DNA of 9,658 nt from assembly GCA_028289805.1 (NCBI GenBank), contig JANQNI010000353.1, forward strand, positions 1 through 9,658, read 5' to 3'. The notes beneath the pieces are model-generated. The model saw only the letters and a list, made by a program, of their open reading frames with translations. It was not told the DNA's origin and ran no database searches. The DNA is from Thermoplasmatota archaeon (lineage in GTDB: Archaea > Thermoplasmatota > E2 > JACPAO01 > JAHFTW01). The position numbers and the translations under genes are program-made. Position 1 is the stretch's first letter; each line of letters opens with the position of its first letter. Shown in pieces: positions 1 to 5,699 of this stretch.

Positions 1-723
1 GCGTGGAGCACCCACAGCATCACCGAGGTCGTCACCGACGCCGCCGCCAACCACCTCACGGGCAAGCGCATCGGCCTCTCCACGACGGCCCAGCACACGC
101 ACAAGATGGAGGAGGCCGCCAACATCCTGCGCGCCCACGGCATGGAGCCCGTCATCGGCCTCGGCGACGCGCGCACCAAGATGCCCGGGCAGCTGCTGGG
201 CTGCAACGTCATGGCGGCCACCAAGCTCCTGGACGTGGACGAGTACCTGTTCGTCGGCAGCGGCGACTTCCACCCCCTGGCCCTCGCGCTGGAGACCCAC
301 AAGCGCATCGTCGGCGCCTGCCCCTACACCAACACCATCAACGCCTTCGACGAGCCGAAGCACAAGATCCTCAAGCAGCGCTACGCCGCCATCGGCAAGG
401 CACAGGAGGCGGAGACCTTCGGCATCGTCATCAGCACCAAGGGCGGCCAGATGCGCTTCCGCATGGCCCGGAAGATCCTGGAGAAGCTGCGCAAGCACGG
501 CAAGAAGGGCTACCTCATCCAGAACAAGCAGATCAGCCCCGCCGACCTGCTCTACTTCCGCCACCTCGACGCCTTCGTCGGCGTGGCGTGCCCCCGCGTC
601 CCCATCGACGACCAGGGCCGGTACGACAAGCCCTTCCTGACGCCCCAGGAACTGGACATGGTTCTGGGCATCAAGCCGATGGACACGTACGTCTTCGACA
701 CCTACGCCGCCAAGTCGCGGTAG
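1..723 (+). CDS. dph2: Diphthamide synthase Dph2, 3' part (5' end outside window)
   Basis: Dph2 carries out the first step of diphthamide synthesis: a [4Fe-4S] radical enzyme moves the 3-amino-3-carboxypropyl group of S-adenosylmethionine onto a histidine of translation elongation factor 2, in the cytoplasm. The frame is open from base 1 and gives 240 residues; archaeal Dph2 is about 320-340, so the first third is missing. Two of the three family cluster cysteines are visible: Cys68 of the fragment in GQLLGCNV and Cys197 in VGVACPRVPIDD. Their 129-residue spacing is close to that of characterised archaeal Dph2. Other family features are the FVGSGDFHPLALAL stretch (residues 84-97) and KKGYLIQNKQISP (168-180). 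The first cluster cysteine must lie upstream of the window. The gene ends with TAG and converges on the hydrolase gene. An internal ATG at 106 is open but would cut a conserved domain, so I reject it as the start. Confidence 0.95.
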   Translation, partial: AWSTHSITEVVTDAAANHLTGKRIGLSTTAQHTHKMEEAANILRAHGMEPVIGLGDARTKMPGQLLGCNVMAATKLLDVDEYLFVGSGDFHPLALALETHKRIVGACPYTNTINAFDEPKHKILKQRYAAIGKAQEAETFGIVISTKGGQMRFRMARKILEKLRKHGKKGYLIQNKQISPADLLYFRHLDAFVGVACPRVPIDDQGRYDKPFLTPQELDMVLGIKPMDTYVFDTYAAKSR

Positions 724-774
724 GTGGACGGCGAAGAAACGGCGGTGGGCGACGGCGGGACCCTCGGCCGCGAA

Positions 775-827
775 CGGGGCACACACCCCGCTGCGCGGAC
801 GCGCCCGACGTCCGAGCAGCCGCTCGG
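775..827. terminator. Two hairpins between convergent genes, possible termination region
   Basis: The gap between the dph2 stop and the hydrolase stop (724-847) has no gene I can support. It holds two perfect short inverted repeats: a 5-bp stem at 775-779/786-790 (CGGGG and CCCCG, 6-base loop) and a 6-bp stem at 812-817/822-827 (CCGAGC and GCTCGG, 4-base loop). Both genes read into this gap, so the hairpins could help end or stabilise both messages. Archaeal termination usually relies on a U-tract and none is present, so the terminator role is inference. Short stems like these also arise by chance at this GC content. Confidence 0.3.
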
Positions 828-847
828 CGGGCAGCCCCCACCCTGCC

Positions 848-2476
848 CTACACGTCCTCGTACGGGCGTGCCTGGTCCGGTCGTCCCTCCAGCACCGGCA
901 GGACGAGTCGGGTCTCGCCTGCGTGGACGCTGGCCTGGACCTCCACCTGGGCCTCGGGGTTGTTGGTGTTCTCGGGGCCCAGGAGGCGCAGCTCCAGTCG
1001 CAGGACGCTGCCAGCCTCGGCGACCCACTCGCGGGGCTGGAAGTCCATGTCGTACTCCACGGCCTCGCCGACGGGGACGGGACGATACGTCTCGTAGCTG
1101 TCGCGCAGGGCGCTGTTGCGCTGGGCGAAGCTGACGCGGACGTCGTCGTCGTAGAGTTGCGCGCCCCAGAATGCGTTCTCCTGGTCGATGGTGGCCGTGA
1201 GGCGCAGTTCGGGGACGCCCGCGAGGTACAGGTCCTCCTGCAGGGGGGCGCTCTGGAAGACGAGCAGGGTCTCGCCCTCATCCAGGGCCGTGGAGCGGGT
1301 CTGGAGGGCTAGGTCGTCGGCCTCGGCGGGCTGCGTGGAGAGGGCACCGTCGGCGTGGAGGAACCAGGACTGGGGCGTGGCGCCGAGGGGCGGCCAGTGC
1401 GTGTCGCCCCGCCACGTGTCGAGGTTGGTGACGACCTCGACGACGGGGCCGTCCAGGATGCCCGTGTCGATGCCCTTGAGGTGCTCGTCGAACCACGCCA
1501 GCTCGTGCAGTTGCCAGTCGGGGCGCTGCGGGTTGCTGTGGGCCCACTGGCCGAAGAACCCCTTCTTGACACCGGGAATCTCGTTGAAGAAGTTCAGGGC
1601 CTGGCTGGGCTTGACGTTGCCGTCGGTGAAGCCCTGGCTGTACAGCACGGGCGCCTCGATGTTCTGGACGCGGGCGCTGAAGTTGCGGTCGTGGTAGAAG
1701 CTCGTGTAGAGCCCGTCGGTGCGGTAGCTCTCGGCGATGACGGGCGGGTCGGTGCAGCCTCCCCGGGCGGTGGCGGTGGCCCAGGCGAAGCCCCCGGCGG
1801 CGTTCTGGGGCAGGACGCCGCCGATGCCCTCGTAGGCGCCGGCGCTGCCGCTGCTCTCGCCGTTGGGGACGCCGCCGAAGTGCCAGTCGAAGTAGGGGTC
1901 GGTCAGACCGGCCACGGCGACCACGGCGCCCAGGTTGGGGGGTGCCATGACGGCGGCCTGGATGGGGGTGGTGCCGGGGTAGCTGACGCCCACCATGCCG
2001 ACGTTGCCGTCGCTCCAGGGCTGCTCGGCGATCCACTGCACCAGGTCGTACTGGTCCTGCTGCTCCTCGGGGCCCCAGACGGTGACGCAGCCACCGGACT
2101 CGCCGAAGCCGCGCACGTCCGCGACGGCCACGGCGTAGCCGCGCTCGACGTAGAAGTCCCGGTAGAAGGTGCCGCCCAGGGGGCGGTCGAGGTGGCTGTA
2201 GGGGGTGCTGTGGAGGATGGTCGGCCAGGGCCCCTCCCCGCCGTCGGGCAGCCACCACTCCACGAACAGGTTGACCTCGCCGGCGCCCGCCACGTAGGTG
2301 GTCAGGCGCTCGCCGACGGCGTGGACGGGTTGGCTCAGGGCGTCCGCGTCCATGGCGACGTATCCGGGCACGGCCGTCGCCGCGGGGTCCGACGGAGCCT
2401 CGGGCGCGGAGCCGTCGCCGCCGGACAGGCATCCGGCGAGCGCGGTGGACAGCAACAGCAGGGGCAGGAGACGCAT
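848..2476 (-). CDS. Secreted CocE/Xaa-Pro peptidase-type (S15) serine hydrolase, lipoprotein
   Basis: The 542-residue product has a lipoprotein signal: Met-Arg, a leucine-rich core and LAGC with the lipid Cys at 16, then a Gly/Ser/Ala/Pro linker to about 38. An alpha/beta-hydrolase domain follows. It has DVRGFGESGG (120-129), nucleophile elbow GVSYPG with Ser165, the acid in QGFTDGNVKP with Asp285, and the catalytic His313 in GQWAHSNP. The acid motif closely resembles that of Xaa-Pro dipeptidyl-peptidase. The C-terminal part, from about 365, fits the jelly-roll domain of the CocE/NonD family. It likely cleaves peptides or esters outside the cell while anchored to the membrane; the substrate cannot be read from sequence. 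I start at ATG 2476 because it gives a complete lipobox signal; the open frame continues 104 codons further but codes no sensible domain there. No ribosome binding site precedes it, while a T-run lies 29 bases upstream, suggesting a leaderless message. Confidence 0.93.
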   Translation of the reverse strand: MRLLPLLLLSTALAGCLSGGDGSAPEAPSDPAATAVPGYVAMDADALSQPVHAVGERLTTYVAGAGEVNLFVEWWLPDGGEGPWPTILHSTPYSHLDRPLGGTFYRDFYVERGYAVAVADVRGFGESGGCVTVWGPEEQQDQYDLVQWIAEQPWSDGNVGMVGVSYPGTTPIQAAVMAPPNLGAVVAVAGLTDPYFDWHFGGVPNGESSGSAGAYEGIGGVLPQNAAGGFAWATATARGGCTDPPVIAESYRTDGLYTSFYHDRNFSARVQNIEAPVLYSQGFTDGNVKPSQALNFFNEIPGVKKGFFGQWAHSNPQRPDWQLHELAWFDEHLKGIDTGILDGPVVEVVTNLDTWRGDTHWPPLGATPQSWFLHADGALSTQPAEADDLALQTRSTALDEGETLLVFQSAPLQEDLYLAGVPELRLTATIDQENAFWGAQLYDDDVRVSFAQRNSALRDSYETYRPVPVGEAVEYDMDFQPREWVAEAGSVLRLELRLLGPENTNNPEAQVEVQASVHAGETRLVLPVLEGRPDQARPYEDV

Positions 2477-2500
2477 CAAGGCGCAGGCGGCACCCGACGC

Positions 2501-2508
2501 GAAAAAGG
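2501..2508 (-). promoter_or_regulatory. Candidate TATA element of the secreted hydrolase gene
   Basis: On the minus strand this reads CCTTTTTC, one of few AT-rich tracts in a GC-rich gap, centred about 29 bases before the ATG at 2476. That spacing places transcription start at or next to the start codon, which agrees with the lack of a ribosome binding site. It is not a strong TATA match. The rest of the 184-base divergent gap (2477-2660) shows only this and the element at 2639-2646. Confidence 0.4.
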
Positions 2509-2638
2509 TTGCGTGGGCGGTCTGGTGCGGGAAGCCCCGGCGACAGCACCGGAGGCCCGGGGGTGCGGGAGCGTCCGCAGGACACGAACAGAGGGCCGCC
2601 CGACCCTGCGGGGCGCGTGCCCTCCGGTTGCATAGGTG

Positions 2639-2646
2639 CTTATACG
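2639..2646 (+). promoter_or_regulatory. Candidate TATA element and ribosome binding site of the TerB-like gene
   Basis: CTTATACG is the clearest TATA-like string in the divergent gap. A GGAGG ribosome binding site follows at 2650-2654. It is 6 bases before TTG 2661 and 12 before GTG 2667, and so favours the TTG. If the message began about 26 bases after the TATA centre it would start near GTG 2667 and be leaderless, so the two signals disagree and the start stays open by two codons. Confidence 0.45.
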
Positions 2647-2660
2647 ACTGGAGGGATGGA

Positions 2661-3056
2661 TTGCTCGTGGAAACGACCGCCACGCACCGCTTCGTGATCC
2701 TGGCGCTCCACGTCGCGCACCAAGGCGACGACGAGTTGCAGGCGGAGGAGCAGGATGCGCTGGCGGCGGCGGCGCACGCGTTGGGCATCGCGGCGGGGGT
2801 CTCGCCGGACCAGGTGCAGCAGATGGTGCGCGACGCGGCGCGGGCCTACGAGGCGGCGGTGGCGGAGGGGCGCGTGGACCGGGAGGTGCGGGATGCGATG
2901 ATGTCCCTGGGCATCTTCAAGTCCGAGATCCGCCGGTCGGTGCTGTTGCACCTGCGCGGGGTGGCCAAGGCGCACGGCGGCGTCAACGTCGACGAGCACG
3001 AGTTGTTGACGAGCCTGCGCGACGCGTGGGACGTGGACCTGACGGCCAAGTCGTAG
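2661..3056 (+). CDS. Small TerB-like helical protein, function unknown
   Basis: A 131-residue, mostly helical, soluble protein without signal peptide or membrane segment. Two similar acidic segments resemble the paired motifs of TerB-like domains: HQGDDELQAEEQDAL (20-34) near the N-terminus and AHGGVNVDEHELL (104-116) near the C-terminus, separated by amphipathic helices. In TerB proteins such segments form a four-helix fold linked to metal binding and to membrane stress systems in bacteria. The match is by pattern only, and the family role need not apply here. The start is TTG 2661 (GGAGG 6 bases upstream) or GTG 2667, which removes two residues. Codons end almost always in G or C and the + strand is strongly G-rich here. 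The gene stands alone, divergent from the hydrolase and convergent with the 57-residue winged-helix gene. Coding itself is well supported; the name is tentative. Confidence 0.7.
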   Translation: MLVETTATHRFVILALHVAHQGDDELQAEEQDALAAAAHALGIAAGVSPDQVQQMVRDAARAYEAAVAEGRVDREVRDAMMSLGIFKSEIRRSVLLHLRGVAKAHGGVNVDEHELLTSLRDAWDVDLTAKS

Positions 3057-3101
3057 CGGCGCGGGCCTACGTGAAGCGGGGCCGCAGGGGCCGGTACCCC
3101 A

Positions 3102-3275
3102 TCAGGAGCCCACCCAGGCGACGTGTTCGTCGTGGACGTGGGCGAGGCCATGGCGGGCGAGGACGCCGAGTTCCTGGTCGAGTCGTTCCGGCGCCTCGTA
3201 GAGGCCGACGAGGTCGTGGCGGGGCACGGGGCGGCCGGCGGTGCGCAACGTGTAGAGGGTCTTCGGGTTCAGCAT
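3102..3275 (-). CDS. 57-residue winged-helix DNA-binding protein
   Basis: A small gene. From ATG 3275 it reads MLNPKTLYTLRTAGRPVPRH and continues to VAWVGS, then TGA. The order fits a minimal winged helix: helix 1 (PKTLYTLRTAG, 4-14), a short turn with PVPRHDLVGLY (17-26), then a candidate recognition helix (PERLDQELGVLARHGL, 29-44) and a two-strand wing (AHVHDEHVAWV). The pattern of spaced Leu residues before HGL is typical of archaeal winged-helix proteins. AAGGTG lies 5 bases before the ATG on the minus strand, a good ribosome binding site. Codons are GC-ending and there are no internal stops. A palindromic TATA-like element and an inverted repeat lie upstream, suggesting autoregulation. 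An overlapping + strand frame at 3123-3341 is less convincing. It could be a repressor of its own gene or a regulator for DUF99 or neighbours; targets are unknown. Confidence 0.65.
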   Translation of the reverse strand: MLNPKTLYTLRTAGRPVPRHDLVGLYEAPERLDQELGVLARHGLAHVHDEHVAWVGS

Positions 3276-3295
3276 TCGTTCACCTTGCTAGGAAT

Positions 3296-3343
3296 CCAAT
3301 GGTCCTCGCAGGGACTTGGCATTGCGGTCCCGACTCTATAGAG
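3296..3343 (-). promoter_or_regulatory. Promoter and candidate operator of the 57-residue winged-helix gene
   Basis: A perfect 10-base palindrome, CTCTATAGAG at 3334-3343, contains a TATA core. The predicted transcription start on the minus strand is near 3313. Across that point lies an imperfect inverted repeat: CCAA 3296-3299 and GTCC 3302-3305 pair with GGAC 3312-3315 and TTGG 3316-3319, with TG unpaired on the left. A repeat over the start site is the usual place for a repressor operator; an RNA hairpin in the leader is the alternative. The operator role is inference. There is no + strand gene downstream that this promoter could serve. Confidence 0.4.
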
Positions 3344-3364
3344 AAGCACGTGGGGGCGGCGAAC

Positions 3365-3940
3365 CTACTGCCCGCGGCTCTCCCCCAGCACCCAGCCGGC
3401 GGCGATGAGGTGGGCGAGGCGCAGGGGCTCCGGCAGCAGGCCCCGCACCCGGCACAGGTCCACGAGCGTCACGGCGTCGGCCGCGTCCAGGCCCACCGGC
3501 ACCAGCGTCATGCCGTCGTGGCGCACCTGCCGCGCCTCGTTGGCCGCGATGCGGCGCCACTTGTGCACGCCGCCGGGCACGGCCCCCGCCAGGAGGGCGT
3601 CCCGCATCGCCGCCCAGTCCTGCGCGCCGCGACTGACGGCCACAACGGGGCGGTCGAGGGCGTCGTGCAGCGCGTCCAGGTCGAGGGTGTTGAAGCCGGC
3701 GACCGTGCTGTTCTGGGTCAGCACCGCGACGACGTTGGGGAAGATGTGGGCGCGGCGCGCCACGTCCGCGAGGACGTCGGTGGCGTCGTCGCCGTCCCGG
3801 TCCACCTCCGCGTGCAGGACGGCCTCCACGTAGCCGCTGGCCGCGCGCGTCACGACGCCGACGACGGGGACGCGGCCGTCGCCCGGCGTGAAGGGGCCGT
3901 CGTCGAAGCCCAGGACGCGGACCTCCGGCTTCCAGCGCAC
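3365..3940 (-). CDS. DUF99 family protein (endonuclease V-like fold)
   Basis: A 191-residue cytoplasmic protein, full length for archaeal DUF99. Family marks run in order: KPEVRVLGFDDGPF (4-17) with the acidic pair Asp13-Asp14, VVGVVTRA (26-33), DRDGDDATDVL (47-57), the segment NVVAVLTQNSTVAGFNTLDL (69-88), RPVVAVSR (97-104) and the C-terminal EPLRLAHLIAAGW (171-183). DUF99 is widespread in archaea and distantly related to endonuclease V, an RNase H-like fold whose acidic residues bind metal. Nuclease activity has not, to my knowledge, been shown for DUF99, so I give no reaction. The start is GTG 3940, 21 bases after the histidine phosphatase stop, with only a weak GGGTG upstream. The two genes are therefore probably co-transcribed, DUF99 second. 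An in-frame extension is not available. Family assignment is strong, function unknown. Confidence 0.9.
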   Translation of the reverse strand: MRWKPEVRVLGFDDGPFTPGDGRVPVVGVVTRAASGYVEAVLHAEVDRDGDDATDVLADVARRAHIFPNVVAVLTQNSTVAGFNTLDLDALHDALDRPVVAVSRGAQDWAAMRDALLAGAVPGGVHKWRRIAANEARQVRHDGMTLVPVGLDAADAVTLVDLCRVRGLLPEPLRLAHLIAAGWVLGESRGQ

Positions 3941-3961
3941 GCACCCGGATGGGCGCTGGAC

Positions 3962-4597
3962 CTACGAAAAGCCGCCCGAAGGGGACGCCAGGTGGCTCGT
4001 GTCGTTGACGCGCCGCACCGTCCAGCCGTCCCCGTCCGTCTCCAGGTGCGTGATGTTGGCGTTGTCCTGCGGGAACCGACCCATCGCCGTCAGGGGCAAC
4101 CCCAGCAGCGTCGTCACCAGGACGCGGTTGATGCGACCGTGCGCCACCACCGCCACGCTGCCCGACGCCACCTCGTCGTGCAGGCGCCGCGCGAACGCCT
4201 GCACCCGCAACCGGGCCAGGACGGGGCTCTCGCCGCCGGGAAACGGCGTGTCCACGAAGCCCAGGTCCCACGCGTCCAGGACCTCCTGCACCTGCAGCCG
4301 CACCTCCGGCAACCGCTGGCCGCACAGGGAGCCGAAGTCCATCTCGTACAACTCCGGCACCACCTCCGGCGCCAGGGTGCCCCCCGTCGCCTCCACGAGG
4401 CCCTGCGTCGTCTGCCGCGCCCGCGTCAGCGGACTCGTGTAGAGGGTCCCCAGGGGGGTGCTGGAGAACGCCGAACCCAGCGCCGCGGCCTGCTGGAGGC
4501 CCAGTTCCGACAGGGACGCGTCGACGCGCGGACCCTGGATGACCTGGTCCGCGTTGCAGGTCGTCTGCCCGTGGCGCAGGACGTAGAGGTGGCCCAC
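3962..4597 (-). CDS. Histidine phosphatase superfamily protein (phosphoglycerate mutase-like)
   Basis: A 211-residue cytoplasmic phosphohydrolase of the histidine phosphatase superfamily, which removes or moves phosphate through a phosphohistidine. The catalytic LRHGQT motif is at 7-12 (His9 as phosphate acceptor). TSPLTRARQT (54-63) carries the phosphate-binding arginine, Glu85 in ELYEMDFG is the likely proton donor, PGGES is at 120-124, and VVAHGRINR (150-158) holds the second catalytic His153. Residues match the cobalamin phosphatase CobC/broad phosphatase type as well as mutases, so the substrate is open. I start at GTG 4597 because the first strand of the fold begins there; the frame extends to GTG 4642, but that would add 15 residues before the fold. 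There is no good ribosome binding site, and a weak TATA-like GGTAATCC lies about 27 bases upstream, consistent with leaderless initiation. First gene of a two-gene unit with DUF99, and divergent from the methyltransferase. Confidence 0.92.
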   Translation of the reverse strand: MGHLYVLRHGQTTCNADQVIQGPRVDASLSELGLQQAAALGSAFSSTPLGTLYTSPLTRARQTTQGLVEATGGTLAPEVVPELYEMDFGSLCGQRLPEVRLQVQEVLDAWDLGFVDTPFPGGESPVLARLRVQAFARRLHDEVASGSVAVVAHGRINRVLVTTLLGLPLTAMGRFPQDNANITHLETDGDGWTVRRVNDTSHLASPSGGFS

Positions 4598-4684
4598 GAG
4601 TCCCCTTGGCACCTGGGGGAGGATTACCCTTGCGGCATGCACCCCGCCACGCCCCCTTAAAAGCCAGACTCAGAGTCCGAGGCC
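4598..4684. promoter_or_regulatory. Divergent promoter region between phosphatase and METTL5-like genes
   Basis: Eighty-seven bases serve both directions. For the methyltransferase, CTTAAAAG at 4656-4663 is centred 25 bases before GTG 4685, a good archaeal TATA at leaderless distance. For the phosphatase, the minus strand reads GGGTAATCC around 4621-4629, about 27 bases before GTG 4597, a weaker match. A short inverted repeat, GACTC/GAGTC at 4667-4671 and 4673-4677, sits between the TATA and the methyltransferase start and could bind a regulator, but it is short enough to be chance. Confidence 0.5.
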
Positions 4685-5302
4685 GTGCGCCGCGCGGAGC
4701 TGGAGGCCCGACTGGAGACCGTCCCCGACTTCCCCGAGCCCGCCGCCGCCCTGGAGCAGTACCAGACCCCCGCCCCCGTCGCCGCCCACCTGCTCACCCT
4801 CGCCCGCGACGACGGCTGCATCCGGGGCAAGCGCGTCGTCGACCTCGGCTGCGGCACCGGCATCCTCGCCGCCGGCGCCGCCCTGCTCGGCGCCAGCGAG
4901 GTCACCGGCGTCGACGTCGACCCCGAGGCCCTCCGCGTCGCCCAGGAGTCCGCCTGGGCCCTCGACGTGGACGTCCACTGGCACGCCAGCGACCTGCACG
5001 CCTGGCAACCCGACCACCCGTACGACACCGCCGTCCTGAACCCCCCCTTCGGCGCCCAGACGCCCGGCGCCGACCGCGTCTTCTACACCCGCGCCCGCGA
5101 CGCCGTCGCCGACCAGGGTGGCACCGCGTGGTTCCTGGCACAGCCCAAGACCGAGCGGTTCCTGGCCCGCTGCGCGCACGAACTGGGCGCGACCCTGGAG
5201 CGCGTCGCCACCTGGGACTACCCCATCGAGGCCCGCTTCTGGTTCCACGACCGCACCGTGCAGACCCTCCCCGTCGGCGGCTACCGCATGGGATGGGACT
5301 GA
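4685..5302 (+). CDS. METTL5-like rRNA adenine N6-methyltransferase
   Basis: A 205-residue cytoplasmic S-adenosylmethionine-dependent methyltransferase. The order matches human METTL5, which makes m6A in the decoding region of 18S rRNA: LEQYQTP (23-29, METTL5 has LEQYPT), VVDLGCGTGILAAGAALLGA (51-70, SAM binding), VDVDPEAL (76-83), the base-methylating NPPFG motif (119-123), and the FWFHDR segment (186-191) matching YKFHKK. By homology the substrate is an adenosine in archaeal 16S rRNA; this is inference. The human enzyme needs the small zinc protein TRMT112, and an archaeal Trm112-like partner is not in this window. GTG 4685 is the start: the TATA-like CTTAAAAG lies 25 bases upstream and there is no properly spaced ribosome binding site, so the message looks leaderless. 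Codons are nearly all C- or G-ending and the + strand is strongly C-rich. Likely a single-gene unit. Confidence 0.93.
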   Translation: MRRAELEARLETVPDFPEPAAALEQYQTPAPVAAHLLTLARDDGCIRGKRVVDLGCGTGILAAGAALLGASEVTGVDVDPEALRVAQESAWALDVDVHWHASDLHAWQPDHPYDTAVLNPPFGAQTPGADRVFYTRARDAVADQGGTAWFLAQPKTERFLARCAHELGATLERVATWDYPIEARFWFHDRTVQTLPVGGYRMGWD

Positions 5303-5304
5303 AG

Positions 5305-5316
5305 AACGCCGGCGTT
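5305..5316. repeat. Perfect 12-base palindrome upstream of the three-gene unit
   Basis: AACGCCGGCGTT is self-complementary over all 12 bases. It lies 2 bases past the methyltransferase stop and just upstream of the weak TATA-like AAACCTAAGG (about 5325-5334) that could serve the following unit. A dimeric regulator site is possible, as is a 3' end hairpin for the methyltransferase message, although only TTT follows. A further 5-bp hairpin (GTGGC 5365-5369, GCCAC 5379-5383) is in the presumed leader ahead of the GGAG at 5386-5389. Roles are inferred from position only. Confidence 0.35.
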
Positions 5317-5398
5317 TGCTCCACAAACCTAAGGACCCACCGTCGGCTCGTTCACTCGTGGTCGGTGGCAGCCCTGCCGCCACGTGGAGACACCGAGC

Positions 5399-5686
5399 AT
5401 GGATGAGGCCCCCACCAAGAGCGACGTCAACATGGAGGAAAGACCGGAGGACGAGGAGGTCAAGGAGAAGGCGGAGGACGCCAGGGACCAGGCGTACGAA
5501 GAGGCCCCCGACATCGAGCCTGAACTGAGTGATTCCGAGATTTGCGGCCTGGACGGAATCGCGGAGCTCCCAGATCTTGAGCATAGCAAGGCGGCGGTCA
5601 AGGTCCCCACCGGCCAGCCGGAACTTGAAAACGACGGCAGGGTGAAGACGAAGGCGAAGCGGGTCGGCGTGCGCCGCAAGGACTGA
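5399..5686 (+). CDS. Small charged, probably disordered protein, function unknown
   Basis: A 95-residue protein with no recognisable domain. The first 55 residues are dominated by Glu/Asp with scattered Lys (for example EERPEDEEVKEKAEDARDQ), and the last 15 are basic (GRVKTKAKRVGVRRKD), so charge is strongly polarised. There is one Cys (about residue 49) and no signal peptide or membrane segment. Such composition suggests an unfolded cytoplasmic protein that binds a partner or nucleic acid through its basic tail; this is inference. ATG 5399 is preferred because GGAG (5386-5389) lies 9 bases upstream; GTG 5384 would add five residues. The stop is 13 bases before the next start, with that gene's GGAGG directly after the stop, so the two are probably one message. 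Third-position GC is lower (about 83% by my count) than in flanking genes. The antisense frame at 5329-5712 is Ser-rich and looks like a shadow. The coding call is moderate. Confidence 0.6.
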   Translation: MDEAPTKSDVNMEERPEDEEVKEKAEDARDQAYEEAPDIEPELSDSEICGLDGIAELPDLEHSKAAVKVPTGQPELENDGRVKTKAKRVGVRRKD

Positions 5687-5699
5687 GGAGGAAGCGGGC

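Noticed and set aside
1278..2635. Long frames on both strands across the hydrolase gene
   Set aside because: No motifs and low-complexity Arg/Pro/Gly composition; the catalytic triad and lipobox belong to the 848-2476 frame.
2477..2788. N-terminal extension of the hydrolase frame by 104 codons
   Set aside because: It is Cys/Ala/Ser-rich without a domain, runs over the TerB-like gene on the other strand, and would bury a complete lipobox signal in mid-protein.
3123..3341. 72-codon plus-strand frame overlapping the small winged-helix gene
   Set aside because: No ribosome binding site and no domain, and its end runs through AT-richer promoter sequence; the minus-strand frame has a strong binding site and a winged-helix pattern.
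4601..4620. TCCCC/GGGGA inverted repeat before the phosphatase start
   Set aside because: Five-base stem with a 10-base loop in GC-rich sequence; it has no further support as an operator or riboswitch.
2636..4660. 674-codon open frame on the plus strand
   Set aside because: Arg/Gly/Val-rich without domains and opposite or out of frame to TerB-like, DUF99 and phosphatase genes with clear motifs.
5384..5398. GTG 5384 as start of the charged small protein
   Set aside because: GGAG at 5386-5389 lies inside this extension and is well placed only for ATG 5399.
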